Assembly (NCBI GenBank): GCA_903884655.1
Contig: CAISFO010000062.1
Location: forward strand, 1-64,000
From: an uncultured Holophagaceae bacterium
Lineage (GTDB): Bacteria; Acidobacteriota; Holophagae; Holophagales; Holophagaceae
Direction of reading: 5' to 3'
DNA length: 64,000 nucleotides
The translations under genes were made by a program, and so were the position numbers. The notes under the pieces were generated by a model. That model worked only from the letters and a program-made list of their open reading frames with translations, was not told where the DNA came from and ran no database searches. How positions within the stretch are numbered: position 1 is the stretch's first letter; each line of letters begins with the position of its first letter. Of this stretch, positions 16,838 through 25,556 are shown piece after piece.

Positions 16838-17946
16838 GCCTGGACCTTGACGGCATCTTCCTGGGCTTCGCGGGCGAGGAGATGCAGGAGGTTCGCGACC
16901 CGGCGAGGCTCGATGCGATCGCTGTGGTGGGGAGTCGGGATCCGAGGTGAGGCCGGGGCTTCCGGGTCCACCACCTGGGGCCGGATGGTGAGGGAATAGG
17001 GACCCTGGGGAGTGGCAAAGAACTCGAAAGTGGTTCCGATGAAGAGGGTGACCGTCGGTCTCCCGGTGGCCGCCGAGGTGTGGGCCAGGCCTGTGTCAAC
17101 CGCCACCGTGCCGTAGGCCTGGGACTGGATGGCGCAGGCCTCGGGGATCGTGGTGCGCCCGGTGGCATCCCAGCTGCCTGGGGCCAGCTCGGCCAGGCGC
17201 TTCCCGAGGGGCACTTCATCGGGTCCGCCCAGCCAGACAACCTTGAAGCCCTGATCCAGGAAGAGGCGGGCCAGCTGGGGCCACTTCTCCTCTTCCGGCA
17301 TCCAGCGCTTGAGGTCCAGGCGAGTGCCAAAGGCGATGGCGATGTAGGGCTCACCCTTCCAGCCCAGGGATTCCAGGAGAAGGAGGCCTGAGCTGCCCCC
17401 GATGTTGGCGGGTGACAAACGCAGGTACTTCAGGGCATGTTGACCCGTCAGTTGCTGCAGAAGGGCTTCCGCAGGGGTGGCCAGGTGGACGCGCTGGTCC
17501 CGGTAGCTGAATGGGTGGTGGTAGAGAAAGGCCATATGGTTGTTCACGTCCCCGCCGCGGATGGGCACGCGTGCGAGCCAGGCGGCAAGCGCCAGGCGGA
17601 CGCTCTGGCTGAGGTTGAGGACGGCCACCGGGCGCTGGCGGCGCCAGCGGCGCAGCAGGTGCCAGGGATCGGGTTTGCCATCCCCGCGGGCTTCGATCAC
17701 GGAATTGGCGATAAAGGATGGATTGGCATCGCTGAAAATCGAGGCGCCGATGTCATGGCCGACCGCGATCCATTTCAAGGTGATCCCCAGCTCTGCGGCT
17801 TCAGAATTCCAGGCCTCCTGCAGCGTTCCCAGGAACGGCAGGGTGAACACCACATCTCCCAGCTGCCGCGGAAACCGGATCCAAACTTCCGGCGCGGCTC
17901 CGGTCTCCAGGCCCCGTTTCAGGATGTCCTTGCCGCCTTGCTGCAT
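16834..17946 (-). CDS. Heptosyltransferase-like glycosyltransferase (GT9), copy 3
   Basis: First gene of the minus-strand LPS cluster. The 370-residue protein has WIRFPRQLGDVVFTLPFLG at the N-terminus and VDTGLAHTSAATGRPTVTLFIG in the donor-binding half. In place of the G-N-D-S-G motif of the other two copies it has V-D-T-G-L-A-H, as in WaaC/WaaF-like members, so it is not a recent duplicate of them. GGAGACCGGC before ATG 17946 provides a Shine-Dalgarno. The 111-base gap to the divergent NtrC-type regulator must hold the promoter, but I see no convincing -35/-10 pair. Confidence 0.88.
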   Translation of the reverse strand: MQQGGKDILKRGLETGAAPEVWIRFPRQLGDVVFTLPFLGTLQEAWNSEAAELGITLKWIAVGHDIGASIFSDANPSFIANSVIEARGDGKPDPWHLLRRWRRQRPVAVLNLSQSVRLALAAWLARVPIRGGDVNNHMAFLYHHPFSYRDQRVHLATPAEALLQQLTGQHALKYLRLSPANIGGSSGLLLLESLGWKGEPYIAIAFGTRLDLKRWMPEEEKWPQLARLFLDQGFKVVWLGGPDEVPLGKRLAELAPGSWDATGRTTIPEACAIQSQAYGTVAVDTGLAHTSAATGRPTVTLFIGTTFEFFATPQGPYSLTIRPQVVDPEAPASPRIPTPHHSDRIEPRRVANLLHLLAREAQEDAVKVQA

Positions 17947-18057
17947 GCCGGTCTCCAGACCTGATTCTTTCAGAGTTGATTCCTGATTTGGGATTGGGTT
18001 GGGCGGGAATTGGGGCCATGATAGGTTCCACGCCTTCAGTTACCTTCACAGGTTGCC

Positions 18058-19509
18058 ATGTCCCTCGCCTCGACCCAACGGATCCTGCTGGTGGAGGATG
18101 AACCAGGCCTGCGCGAGGTGTTGACGCTGGCGCTGGAAGGGGCGGGTTTCAGTTGCGAGGCGGCCTCGGGCATCGAGGAAGGGCAGCGTGCTCTCCGGGA
18201 GACCACCTTCGATGGCGTCCTTTCGGATCTGAAGCTGAAGGATGGCTCCGGCATCGAGCTGCTCACCTGGATGAAGGAACAGGGGCTGGAGACACCGGTC
18301 GTCATCATGACCGCCTATGCCACCACCGAAACCACGGTGCAGGCCCTGAACCAGGGGGCCGTGGACTTCATCACCAAGCCCTTCAAGCACGAGGACCTCA
18401 TCGCCTCCCTCAAGGGCCTGCTGGCTGCGGCCGAACCCGAAGGCGCCCCTCCCACAGACCTTGGCGAGCTGGTCGGTGTGGGGCCCATCATGCGCAAGAT
18501 CAACGCCCTGATCGGCAAGGTCTCCCGGGCCGACACCACGGTTCTGCTGTCGGGGGAAAGCGGCACGGGGAAGGAAGTGGTGGCCCGCCTCATCCACCGC
18601 TATTCCGACCGCGCGAAGGGCCCCTTCGTGGCTGTGAACTGCGGCGCCTTCCCCGAGGCCCTGCTGGAAAGCGAGCTGTTCGGGTTCGAGAAGGGCGCCT
18701 TCACCGGCGCCGGGGCCATGAAGCGGGGCCTCTTCGAAGAGGCCGGCGGTGGCATCCTCTTCCTGGACGAAATCGGTGAGATGCCCCTGTCCCTGCAGGT
18801 CAAGCTCCTGCGGGTGCTGCAGGAGCGCTGCTTCCGCCGACTGGGGGCGACGGAGGAAAGGGCCGTGGACGTGCGCATCATCGCCGCCACCAACCGCAAC
18901 CTGAGGGCCCGGGCCGAATCCGGCGCCTTCCGGGAGGACCTCTACTACCGCCTGAACATCCTCCAGATCGAGCTGCCGCCACTGCGCGAACGGCCGGAGG
19001 ACCTGCCGGTTCTGGCCGAACACTTCATCCGCCGCGCCTGCCGCAAGCTGGGTAAACCACCCATGCAGCTCCATCCCGAGACCATGTCCCAGCTGCTTTG
19101 CCACCGCTTCCCTGGCAATGTGCGCGAGCTGGAGAACCTCATGGAGCGCTGCGTGGCCCTCAACCCGGGGGGCCCCATCACCCGGGAGCTGCTGCCGGAA
19201 GGCTTCGGCCAGTCCGGTCAGGCGGATGCCGAGCGCCCGGCCCCCCTGGTCATCCCCGCCGAAGGGTTCGACCTGGAGGCCTGGATCCAGGCCCTGAAGG
19301 GTCATTTCCTCCGGCGGGCCCTGGATGAAGTGGGAGGCGTCAAGACCAAGGCAGGCAAGCGCCTGGGCATGAGCTTCCGGGCCTACCGGTACTGGCTGGC
19401 GGAGCTCGGCGGTCTGGAGGCCCTGCCCAAGGACTTTCCCTGGCCCGCCGACTTCCCGGCGCCCGTGGTGGACGAAGGCGGCGGAACCGAAGGGCCCAAG
19501 GACGCATGA
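18058..19509 (+). CDS. Sigma-54-dependent response regulator (NtrC/PilR type)
   Basis: The receiver domain (1-125) has acidic VEDE and phospho-acceptor Asp57 in LSDLKLKDGSG. The central AAA+ domain (about 140-375) has Walker A GESGTGKE, the sigma-54 contact loop ESELFGFEKGAFTGA and Walker B GGILFLDEIGEM. A C-terminal Fis-like helix-turn-helix is near 420-450 (KTKAGKRLGMSFRAYRYWL), slightly atypical in sequence. The protein activates sigma-54 promoters on phosphorylation. A PilR-like role is suggested by the pseudopilin gene that follows directly, but no PilS-type kinase is present. The extra 30-residue tail is Pro/Gly-rich. Confidence 0.93.
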   Translation: MSLASTQRILLVEDEPGLREVLTLALEGAGFSCEAASGIEEGQRALRETTFDGVLSDLKLKDGSGIELLTWMKEQGLETPVVIMTAYATTETTVQALNQGAVDFITKPFKHEDLIASLKGLLAAAEPEGAPPTDLGELVGVGPIMRKINALIGKVSRADTTVLLSGESGTGKEVVARLIHRYSDRAKGPFVAVNCGAFPEALLESELFGFEKGAFTGAGAMKRGLFEEAGGGILFLDEIGEMPLSLQVKLLRVLQERCFRRLGATEERAVDVRIIAATNRNLRARAESGAFREDLYYRLNILQIELPPLRERPEDLPVLAEHFIRRACRKLGKPPMQLHPETMSQLLCHRFPGNVRELENLMERCVALNPGGPITRELLPEGFGQSGQADAERPAPLVIPAEGFDLEAWIQALKGHFLRRALDEVGGVKTKAGKRLGMSFRAYRYWLAELGGLEALPKDFPWPADFPAPVVDEGGGTEGPKDA

Positions 19510-19598
19510 AGCCCATGAATGCTTGCTTTTTCAACCATCCCTGGCACACTGGAACGCTCGGATGCGACCCATCCGGCCCTTCTCACCGGATTAATCCC

Positions 19599-20105
19599 AT
19601 GCCCACGAACAGCGCCCCATCCCAGGCCCGCCGCACGTCCCGGGGCTTCTCCCTGCTGGAACTGCTGGTGGCCATGATGATCATCGCCGTGCTGGGGACC
19701 CTGGGCTTCTCCCAGTTCCGCAAGCACTCTGCCCAGGCCCGGTACCTCAAGGCCGGGGATGACCTCAAAATCGTGGCCGAGGGCCTCGACCAGTACTATC
19801 TGAAACACGGGAACTTCCCTGATTTCGGCAGTTTCGAGGCGATGGTCGATGGCAATTCCTCCCTGGTGAAGGAAAGCCTCATCAAGGTGGGCATGTCCGG
19901 CCAGGATCCCTTCGGCCAGCCCTACGAAGGCAAGTCCACCAAGGCCACCTACGAGCTCAAGTGCGCCGGGGATCCCAACAACCAGGAGGACGCCGGCCCG
20001 ATCATCCGTACGCCGGGCCAGGTGACGAATTCCTCCCCGGTGAGCGGTCCCGCTGCTGGCTCCCCGAAATCAGACGCGCCCGCCGCCCCCGGGTCGAAAA
20101 AGTGA
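19599..20105 (+). CDS. Type IV prepilin-like / GspG-like pseudopilin
   Basis: There is a prepilin leader of 16 residues ending in Gly, followed by FSLLELLVAMMIIAVLGTL. Phe is at +1 and Glu at +5, as prepilin peptidase and assembly need. The globular part carries a DPFGQPYEG motif like the DPWGNPY of GspG, then a Pro/Ser/Ala-rich tail. I chose ATG 19599 because it gives a normal leader. A start at 19506 overlapping the regulator stop would add 31 non-pilin residues. The product is 168 residues. Function could be type II secretion or a pilus. It overlaps the next gene as GTGA. Confidence 0.82.
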   Translation: MPTNSAPSQARRTSRGFSLLELLVAMMIIAVLGTLGFSQFRKHSAQARYLKAGDDLKIVAEGLDQYYLKHGNFPDFGSFEAMVDGNSSLVKESLIKVGMSGQDPFGQPYEGKSTKATYELKCAGDPNNQEDAGPIIRTPGQVTNSSPVSGPAAGSPKSDAPAAPGSKK

Positions 20106-20635
20106 TCGATCTCTACCATCTGCCCTCGGAGGGCCTCCGCCTGAACGGCACCACCCCCCGTGTGGAGCTCGAGGGCGGCGTGTCCATGCGGGACCTCACC
20201 TGGTCCGTCTTCGCCCTGGCTTCCGATGGGGATGTGTTCCTGGAGGTCAAGGGCCAGGCCGTGTGGGAGGGCACCTGCAGCCGCTGCCTCGCGCCCCTGG
20301 ACCGGCCCCTGATGGTCGAAAGCCAGTTTCTCGGCAGCAAGGATGCGGATCTGGTGGGCCGTGGCTGCCATACCCTTGGCTCCCAGGACCTGGATGTGGT
20401 CTTTCTGCCGGAGGACAACCTGGACGAGGCTGAGCTGGTCCGGGAGCAGTTCGAGCTCCAGGCGCCCATGCACCCCCTTTGTGTCGAGACCTGCCAGGGG
20501 CTCTGCCCCACCTGTGGCAAGAACTGGAACAAGGGCCCCTGCCAATGCCGGCCCGAAGCGGACCAGGCCCCGTCAGCCCTGAACAAGGCCCTGACCAAGG
20601 CTCTGGCAGGAATCAAGCTGGACCGGGAATCCTGA
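20102..20635 (+). CDS. YceD/DUF177 family protein
   Basis: YceD proteins precede rpmF in many bacteria and are linked to 23S rRNA accumulation and ribosome biogenesis. The 177-residue protein has the family CSRCLAPLD motif in the middle and a C-terminal CVETCQGLCPTCGKN cluster with a final CQC, suggesting metal binding. The start is GTG 20102, overlapping the pilin stop by four bases. ATG-type starts are absent nearby. The position 44 bases ahead of rpmF supports the call. Confidence 0.9.
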   Translation: MIDLYHLPSEGLRLNGTTPRVELEGGVSMRDLTWSVFALASDGDVFLEVKGQAVWEGTCSRCLAPLDRPLMVESQFLGSKDADLVGRGCHTLGSQDLDVVFLPEDNLDEAELVREQFELQAPMHPLCVETCQGLCPTCGKNWNKGPCQCRPEADQAPSALNKALTKALAGIKLDRES

Positions 20636-20679
20636 ACCCATTAATCTGGAACATTGCGTTTTATCTCTAGGAGCAAGCC

Positions 20680-20865
20680 ATGCCGAATCCCAAGCGCCGC
20701 CATTCCAAGGCCCGCCGCGACCGCCGGCGCACCCATGACGCGCTGGAAGTCATGAGCGCCAGCACCTGCCCGAACTGCCAGACCCCCAAGCTGCCGCACC
20801 GTGTCTGCCCCAGCTGCGGCTTCTACCGCGGCAAGCTGGCCGTTCGCGTCGCCGTAAACGCCTAA
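20680..20865 (+). CDS. rpmF: 50S ribosomal protein L32
   Basis: The 61-residue L32 begins MPNPKRRHSKARRDRRR and contains two CxxC pairs (CPNC and CPSC), the zinc-binding form of the protein. GGAGC lies before ATG 20680. The order YceD-rpmF-plsX-fabD is a classical linkage of ribosome and phospholipid synthesis. Confidence 0.98.
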   Translation: MPNPKRRHSKARRDRRRTHDALEVMSASTCPNCQTPKLPHRVCPSCGFYRGKLAVRVAVNA

Positions 20866-20869
20866 GCCC

Positions 20870-21901
20870 TTGCCGGTGGACGGCCATCGCATCGCACTTG
20901 ACGTCATGGGGGGCGACAACGCTCCCCGTGCCACGTTGCAGGGTGCCCGGGAGGCCCTCGAGGCCTGGCCCGGGCTCTTCCTGTTCCTCGTCGGGGACGA
21001 GGCCGTGCTGCGTCCGGAGCTGGCCAAATACGGTTTCACACCGGAACTCCTGACCCGGGCCGAAGTGGTCCACGCCTCCCAGACGGTGGTGATGGAGGAC
21101 AAGGCCACCAGCATCCTGAAGGAGAAAAAGGACAGCTCCATCCGGGTCGCGGCCCAGCTCGTGCGGGAGGGCCGGGCCCACGGCGTGGTGTCCATGGGCC
21201 ATACCGGCGCCGCCATGGTGGCCTCCAGTCTCGTCATCGGCAAGCTGGAGGGCGTGGACCGGCCGGCCCTGGCCAGCGTCCTGCCCAACATGAAAGGCGC
21301 GCCCACGGTCCTCCTGGATGTGGGCGCCAACGTCGACTGCCGGGCCGAGCACATCGCCCAGTTCGCGGTGATGGGCTCGGTGTACGCCGAGGAGGTGCTC
21401 GGGCTGGAGCGGCCCCGCGTGGGCATTCTCAGCGTGGGTGAAGAGGATGGCAAAGGCACGGATGTGACCAAGGACGCCTCCGCCATGCTCCGCCAGATGG
21501 ACATCCGCTTCGAAGGCAATGCCGAGGGGCGGGACATCTGGAACGGGAACTTCGATGTCATCGCCTGTGACGGCTTCGTGGGCAACGTGGTGCTGAAGTC
21601 CAGCGAGGCCCTGGCCGAGGGCATCATCGCGGGTCTGCGGGAGAGCTTCATGGCCAGCCCCCTCACCAAATTCGCGGGCCTGCTGGCCAAGCCAGCCATG
21701 AAGAACTTCAAGAAGAAGCTGGACTACGCGGAGTACGGCGGTGCCCCCCTGCTGGGCGTGAAGGGCGTGAGCATCATCGGTCACGGACGCAGCGACGCCA
21801 AGGCCGTGCGCAACGCCATCCGCGCCGCCCTGAGGGCTGCCGAGCACCACCTGCACGAGCGCATCCAGGAGCGCGTCGCATTGCTGCTACCCCAGGATTG
21901 A
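20870..21901 (+). CDS. plsX: Phosphate acyltransferase PlsX
   Basis: PlsX converts acyl-ACP to acyl-phosphate in phospholipid synthesis. The protein has the family N-terminus RIALDVMGGDNAPRATLQGA, the motifs GHTGAAMVAS and DVGANVDCRAEHIAQFAVMG, and CDGFVGNVVLKSSEA in the C-terminal half. The length (about 343) is normal. TTG 20870 gives a protein starting only four bases after rpmF. GTG 20876 is an equally possible start, and neither has a clear Shine-Dalgarno, so translation probably depends on rpmF coupling. Confidence 0.96.
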   Translation: MPVDGHRIALDVMGGDNAPRATLQGAREALEAWPGLFLFLVGDEAVLRPELAKYGFTPELLTRAEVVHASQTVVMEDKATSILKEKKDSSIRVAAQLVREGRAHGVVSMGHTGAAMVASSLVIGKLEGVDRPALASVLPNMKGAPTVLLDVGANVDCRAEHIAQFAVMGSVYAEEVLGLERPRVGILSVGEEDGKGTDVTKDASAMLRQMDIRFEGNAEGRDIWNGNFDVIACDGFVGNVVLKSSEALAEGIIAGLRESFMASPLTKFAGLLAKPAMKNFKKKLDYAEYGGAPLLGVKGVSIIGHGRSDAKAVRNAIRAALRAAEHHLHERIQERVALLLPQD

Positions 21902-21905
21902 TTTC

Positions 21906-21970
21906 CAGCCACGGATCAACCCGGATCAATACGGATTTGTCTTTCCTCTGAGTTCCTCCGCGTTCACTGG
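21906..21970. repeat. 9-nt-periodic intergenic repeat, mixed type
   Basis: In the plsX-fabD gap, three units around ACGGATCAA repeat at 9-10 nt spacing (21909-21936). The opposite arm (21945-21970, read on the minus strand) has units GCGGAGGAA and CTCAGAGGA. The arms carry different unit types, unlike the other copies, so the palindrome is poor here. Confidence 0.55.
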
Positions 21971-21994
21971 TGACAACTATCGGTTGAGGTTTCG

Positions 21995-22933
21995 ATGAGC
22001 AAAGTGGCGTGGTTGTTTCCGGGGCAGGGTTCACAGGCGGTGGGCATGGGCGTGGCACTGGCCCAGGCGGAGCCCGCGGCCCTGGCCGTGCTCCAGGAGG
22101 CGGATGCGGCCCTGGGCTTTCCCCTGTCGAAGTTGATGGCAGAAGGGCCCGAAGAAACCCTTAAGCTCACCGAGCACACCCAGCCCGCCATCCTCACCCA
22201 CAGCATCATGGTGGTTCAGGCCTGGTCCGCGCGCCTGCCCCGGCCCGACTTTGCCGCCGGCCATTCTCTGGGCGAGTACAGCGCCCTGGTGGCCTTGGGT
22301 GCCCTGGCATTCAAGGATGCCGTTCGCACGGTGCGGGAACGAGGCCGGGCCATGCAGGAGGCCGTGCCCGTCGGTGTGGGCGCCATGGCCGCGATTCTGG
22401 GCATGAGCCTGGCGGATGTGGAAGCCAGCTGCGCCGAGGGTGCCAAGGCGTCGGGGAAGATCGTGGTTCCCGCGAATTTCAACGGCCCTGGCCAGATCGT
22501 CATTGCCGGGCACGCAGAGGCCGTGGAGGCGGCCCTCGAGGCGGCCAAGGCCCGCGGCGGCCGCAAGATGATGAAGCTGCCCGTGAGCGCCCCCTTCCAT
22601 TCGCCCTTGATGGAGCCCGCCAAGACCCGCATGGAACCGATTCTGCGAGGCCTGGCATTCAAGGCGACTTCCTGTCCCCTGGTGAACAACGTGGATGCCG
22701 TCGCGGTCTCCGATCCCGAGGCCCTGCGGGATGGCCTGGTGCGTCAGATTCCTGGCGCCGTGCGCTGGCAGGCGAGCATGGACCTGCTGCTGGACCAGGG
22801 GGTTACCACCTTCGTGGAACTTGGGCCGGGGAAGGTGCTGGCGGGACTGGCCAAGCGCCAGGCCAAGGAACGGGGCATCGAGGCCGTGACGCTGAGCCTT
22901 GGAGCTCCCGAAGACCTGGCCCAACTAGGGTAA
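21995..22933 (+). CDS. fabD: Malonyl-CoA:ACP transacylase
   Basis: FabD loads malonate on acyl carrier protein for fatty acid synthesis. The 312-residue protein has the opening WLFPGQGSQAVGMG, the catalytic serine in FAAGHSLGEYSALVA, the substrate-binding Arg in VRERGRAMQEAVP and the catalytic His in SAPFHSPLM. TGAGGT lies four bases before ATG 21995. It is separated from plsX by a 93-base gap containing a palindromic repeat, and fabH, which often lies between them, is absent. Confidence 0.97.
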   Translation: MSKVAWLFPGQGSQAVGMGVALAQAEPAALAVLQEADAALGFPLSKLMAEGPEETLKLTEHTQPAILTHSIMVVQAWSARLPRPDFAAGHSLGEYSALVALGALAFKDAVRTVRERGRAMQEAVPVGVGAMAAILGMSLADVEASCAEGAKASGKIVVPANFNGPGQIVIAGHAEAVEAALEAAKARGGRKMMKLPVSAPFHSPLMEPAKTRMEPILRGLAFKATSCPLVNNVDAVAVSDPEALRDGLVRQIPGAVRWQASMDLLLDQGVTTFVELGPGKVLAGLAKRQAKERGIEAVTLSLGAPEDLAQLG

Positions 22934-23067
22934 TGCGCACCGAATCCATCGACGCCCATCAAGCCTGAGGGAAGGCCTGGATCCTCGCAGCCGCAGGCTG
23001 GCGCGGACCATTTCAGCCGAGGATCAAGCTCGACCCACGGGGGGTCGATACCTCGTCAGAGGGGGTC

Positions 23068-23526
23068 ATGATGCGAGGAGTGCGTGGTCTGATGGTGGGA
23101 CTGATGGTCTGCAGCCTGGGTTTTAGCCAAGCCGACGGCAATGCCCGGGCCGAGGCCCTGGTGAAGGATGCGGTCGCCTTCGCCAAGCGGGAAGGCAAGG
23201 TGAAGCTGCTGGAGGCCACGAATTTCGCGAGCGGCCCGTTCCATCTGAAGAAGGGGGACTCCCTCTATCTTTTCATTTACAACACCAGCGGCCTTTGCGT
23301 CGCCCATGGGGCCAAGCCCCAGCTGGTGGGCATGAACCGGTATGACGCCAAGGATCCGGAAGGCCACTACTACGTCCGTGAATTCATCAACATCGCCAAG
23401 ACCAAGGGCAAGGGCTGGACGTCCTACAAATATCCGGATCCGAAGACGGGAAAGGCCGAACTGAAGACGACCTTCGTGACCCTTCAAGATGATCTGATCG
23501 TTTGCGCCGGGGCCTACTCTGAGTGA
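23068..23526 (+). CDS. Secreted single-Cache-domain protein
   Basis: There is a signal peptide (MMRGVRGLMVGLMVCSLGFSQA), then one sCache_2-type domain of about 125 residues with the characteristic GPFHLKKGDSLYLFIYNTSG, LVGMNRYDAKDPEGHYYVREF and GWTSYKYPDPKTGK motifs. Such domains bind small ligands in the periplasm. Here the domain stands alone with no transmembrane or signalling part, so it may be a binding partner of a separate receptor. AGAGGGGG precedes ATG 23068. A 7-bp hairpin (TCGACCC/GGGTCGA, 23030-23048) lies just upstream. Confidence 0.82.
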   Translation: MMRGVRGLMVGLMVCSLGFSQADGNARAEALVKDAVAFAKREGKVKLLEATNFASGPFHLKKGDSLYLFIYNTSGLCVAHGAKPQLVGMNRYDAKDPEGHYYVREFINIAKTKGKGWTSYKYPDPKTGKAELKTTFVTLQDDLIVCAGAYSE

Positions 23527-23757
23527 AGGTCCGAGCGGTTCAGTTCGGGCTTCCAGGATCCTGTGGCTAGTCCTTTTGGAGGGCCATTGATGCCCTCTCA
23601 TTCATATCAGGCGACCCGGGACTCGGGAAACTGTGATGAAAGCCGAGCCGGGACCGGATAGTCTAGAGGGAACACCACGACCCCTGTTTTCGTGTCCGGG
23701 ATGTTGGGCCGCGCACAGCTGTCTGGTCATCCTTTCCACTCCTACCCGGAGGTGCCC

Positions 23758-25548
23758 ATGCGCAAAGATCTCGTCTTCGGAATGGCTGGTTCGGGAGGAG
23801 ACGGCATCGTTTCCGCCGGCGACTCGCTGCTCCAGGCCGCGGCAGCCGAGGGCTACCACGGGGTCATGACCAAGAGCTTCGGGTCCCAGATCCGTGGTGG
23901 CGAATCCTCCTGCCGGGTGCGCATCAGCACCACCCCCATCCTCAACCCCGGGGGCAACCTGGATGTGGCGGTGGCCCTGAACTGGGAGGACTTCCTCAAG
24001 TTCGGCGCCGAGCTGCCCGTCAGCGGCAACACCGTGGTGATCTACGAGGCGGCCACCGGCATTCCCGAGGACCAGATCCCCCTCGTGGGCGTGACGCCCC
24101 TGCAGGTGATCGCGGTGCCCATCGCCGCCATGGCCAAGGAGACCGCCGGCACCGAGCGTGCGAAAAACACAGTGGTGCTGGGCCTCATCGCCGGCTGGTT
24201 CGGCATCGGCGCCGTGGCCGTGATGAAGGGCATCCGGAAGAAGCTGGCCAAGAAGGGCGAGGAACTGGTGGACGCCAACCAGCGCGCCTTTGACGCGGGC
24301 CGGGCCTTCGCCATGGAGCACCCGCTCAAGACGAGCATGAACGTCGCTGTCTCCGACACCAAGGGCGCGGTGAAGCTCATCACGGACGGCAACGACATGT
24401 GCGCCGCAGCCGCCATCTTCGCGGGCTGCCAGTTCTTCGGCGGCTACCCCATCACGCCTTCCACCGAGATCATGCAGTTCTTCACCGACCACGTCTGGAA
24501 GTACGGCGGCGCCGTGCTGCAGGCCGAGGACGAGATCGCCGGCATCGGCGCTGCGGTGGGCGCGTCGTTCGCCGGCAAGAAGTCCATGACCGCCACCAGC
24601 GGTCCCGGGATGTCCCTCAAGTCCGAGATGATGGGCCTGGCCAGCATCGCCGAGCTGCCCCTGGTGATCGTGGATGTGCAGCGCGGCGGCCCCTCTACGG
24701 GACTGCCCACCAAGACCGAGCAGTCCGACCTCTTCGCCGCGGCCTTCTCGGCCCATGGCGATGTGATCCGCCCGGTGCTGGCGCCCACCTCCGTGGCCGA
24801 TATCTTCCGCATCACCATCGAGGCCTTCAACATCGCCGAGTACTACCAGACGCCGGTGATCGTGCTTTCCGACCAGGAGATCGCCTCCCGCAAGGAAACC
24901 CTGGATCCCATCGACACCAGCCAGTTCAAGATCATCAACCGCGTCCAGCCGGTCGGCGCGGACCTGCAGGACTACAAGCGCTTCAAGCAGACGGAAAACC
25001 ACATCAGCCCCATCAGCCATCCCGGCATGTTGGGTGGCACCTACCTGGCCTCCGGCATCGAACACGTGGAATCCGGGGCTCCGACCAACAGCGGGTCCGT
25101 CCACCAGCGCATGAACGACAAGCGCACGAAGAAGTTCGAGCCCCTGAAGGACCGCAAGGACCTGTTTGAAGTCACCGGCAACCCCCATGCGCCCATCGGC
25201 ATCGTGGCCTGGGGCAGCGTGGCGGGTGTCTGCCGCGAGGCGCTGGACATGGCCCTGGCCGAGGGGCTGAACGTGAAGCTCCTGGTGCCCTACCTGCTGT
25301 ATCCAGTGGCCGAGGGGGTCTACAACGACTTCTTCGCTTCCGTCCAGAAGGGCCTCATCATCGACCAGACTCATCTGGCCCAGACCTTCAAGCTGCTGCG
25401 GATGCACATCGACCTGCCCAAGGGGGTCAAGCCCCTCGCCAGAAGCGGCGCCAACCCCTTCCTGCCCAGCGACATCGTCGCGGCCCTCCACAGCCTTCTC
25501 TCGGAGCTGCAGCGCAGCCACGAGGGCAACCTTCAGCCCCAGGAGTGA
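23758..25548 (+). CDS. korA: 2-oxoacid:acceptor oxidoreductase, fused gamma-alpha subunit
   Basis: This is the catalytic half of a KorAB-type enzyme that oxidatively decarboxylates 2-oxoglutarate or a related 2-oxoacid to the acyl-CoA with reduction of ferredoxin. The gamma domain (about 1-180) contains GMAGSGGDGIVSAGD and GSQIRGGESSCRVR. The alpha domain (about 200-590) contains GGYPITPSTEIMQF, the EDEIAGIGAAVGAS TPP-site region and TSGPGMSLKSEMMGLA. The start at ATG 23758 is preceded by GGAGG. The length of 596 is typical of fused subunits. Substrate specificity (2-oxoglutarate versus others) is inferred only. Confidence 0.92.
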   Translation: MRKDLVFGMAGSGGDGIVSAGDSLLQAAAAEGYHGVMTKSFGSQIRGGESSCRVRISTTPILNPGGNLDVAVALNWEDFLKFGAELPVSGNTVVIYEAATGIPEDQIPLVGVTPLQVIAVPIAAMAKETAGTERAKNTVVLGLIAGWFGIGAVAVMKGIRKKLAKKGEELVDANQRAFDAGRAFAMEHPLKTSMNVAVSDTKGAVKLITDGNDMCAAAAIFAGCQFFGGYPITPSTEIMQFFTDHVWKYGGAVLQAEDEIAGIGAAVGASFAGKKSMTATSGPGMSLKSEMMGLASIAELPLVIVDVQRGGPSTGLPTKTEQSDLFAAAFSAHGDVIRPVLAPTSVADIFRITIEAFNIAEYYQTPVIVLSDQEIASRKETLDPIDTSQFKIINRVQPVGADLQDYKRFKQTENHISPISHPGMLGGTYLASGIEHVESGAPTNSGSVHQRMNDKRTKKFEPLKDRKDLFEVTGNPHAPIGIVAWGSVAGVCREALDMALAEGLNVKLLVPYLLYPVAEGVYNDFFASVQKGLIIDQTHLAQTFKLLRMHIDLPKGVKPLARSGANPFLPSDIVAALHSLLSELQRSHEGNLQPQE

Positions 25549-25556
25549 GGTCGAAC

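Noticed and set aside
19542..19558. Sigma-54 promoter before the pseudopilin gene
   Set aside because: The TGGCAC element is good, but the -12 GC is one base too far away and the TTGC is not present. It is kept only as a weak observation under findings.
19506..19598. Longer pseudopilin start at 19506
   Set aside because: It overlaps the regulator stop but would place 31 unrelated residues before a normal prepilin leader.
23527..23757. Terminator between the Cache gene and korA
   Set aside because: A GAGGGC/GCCCTC stem (23579-23597) exists, but no T run follows it, so termination is not supported.
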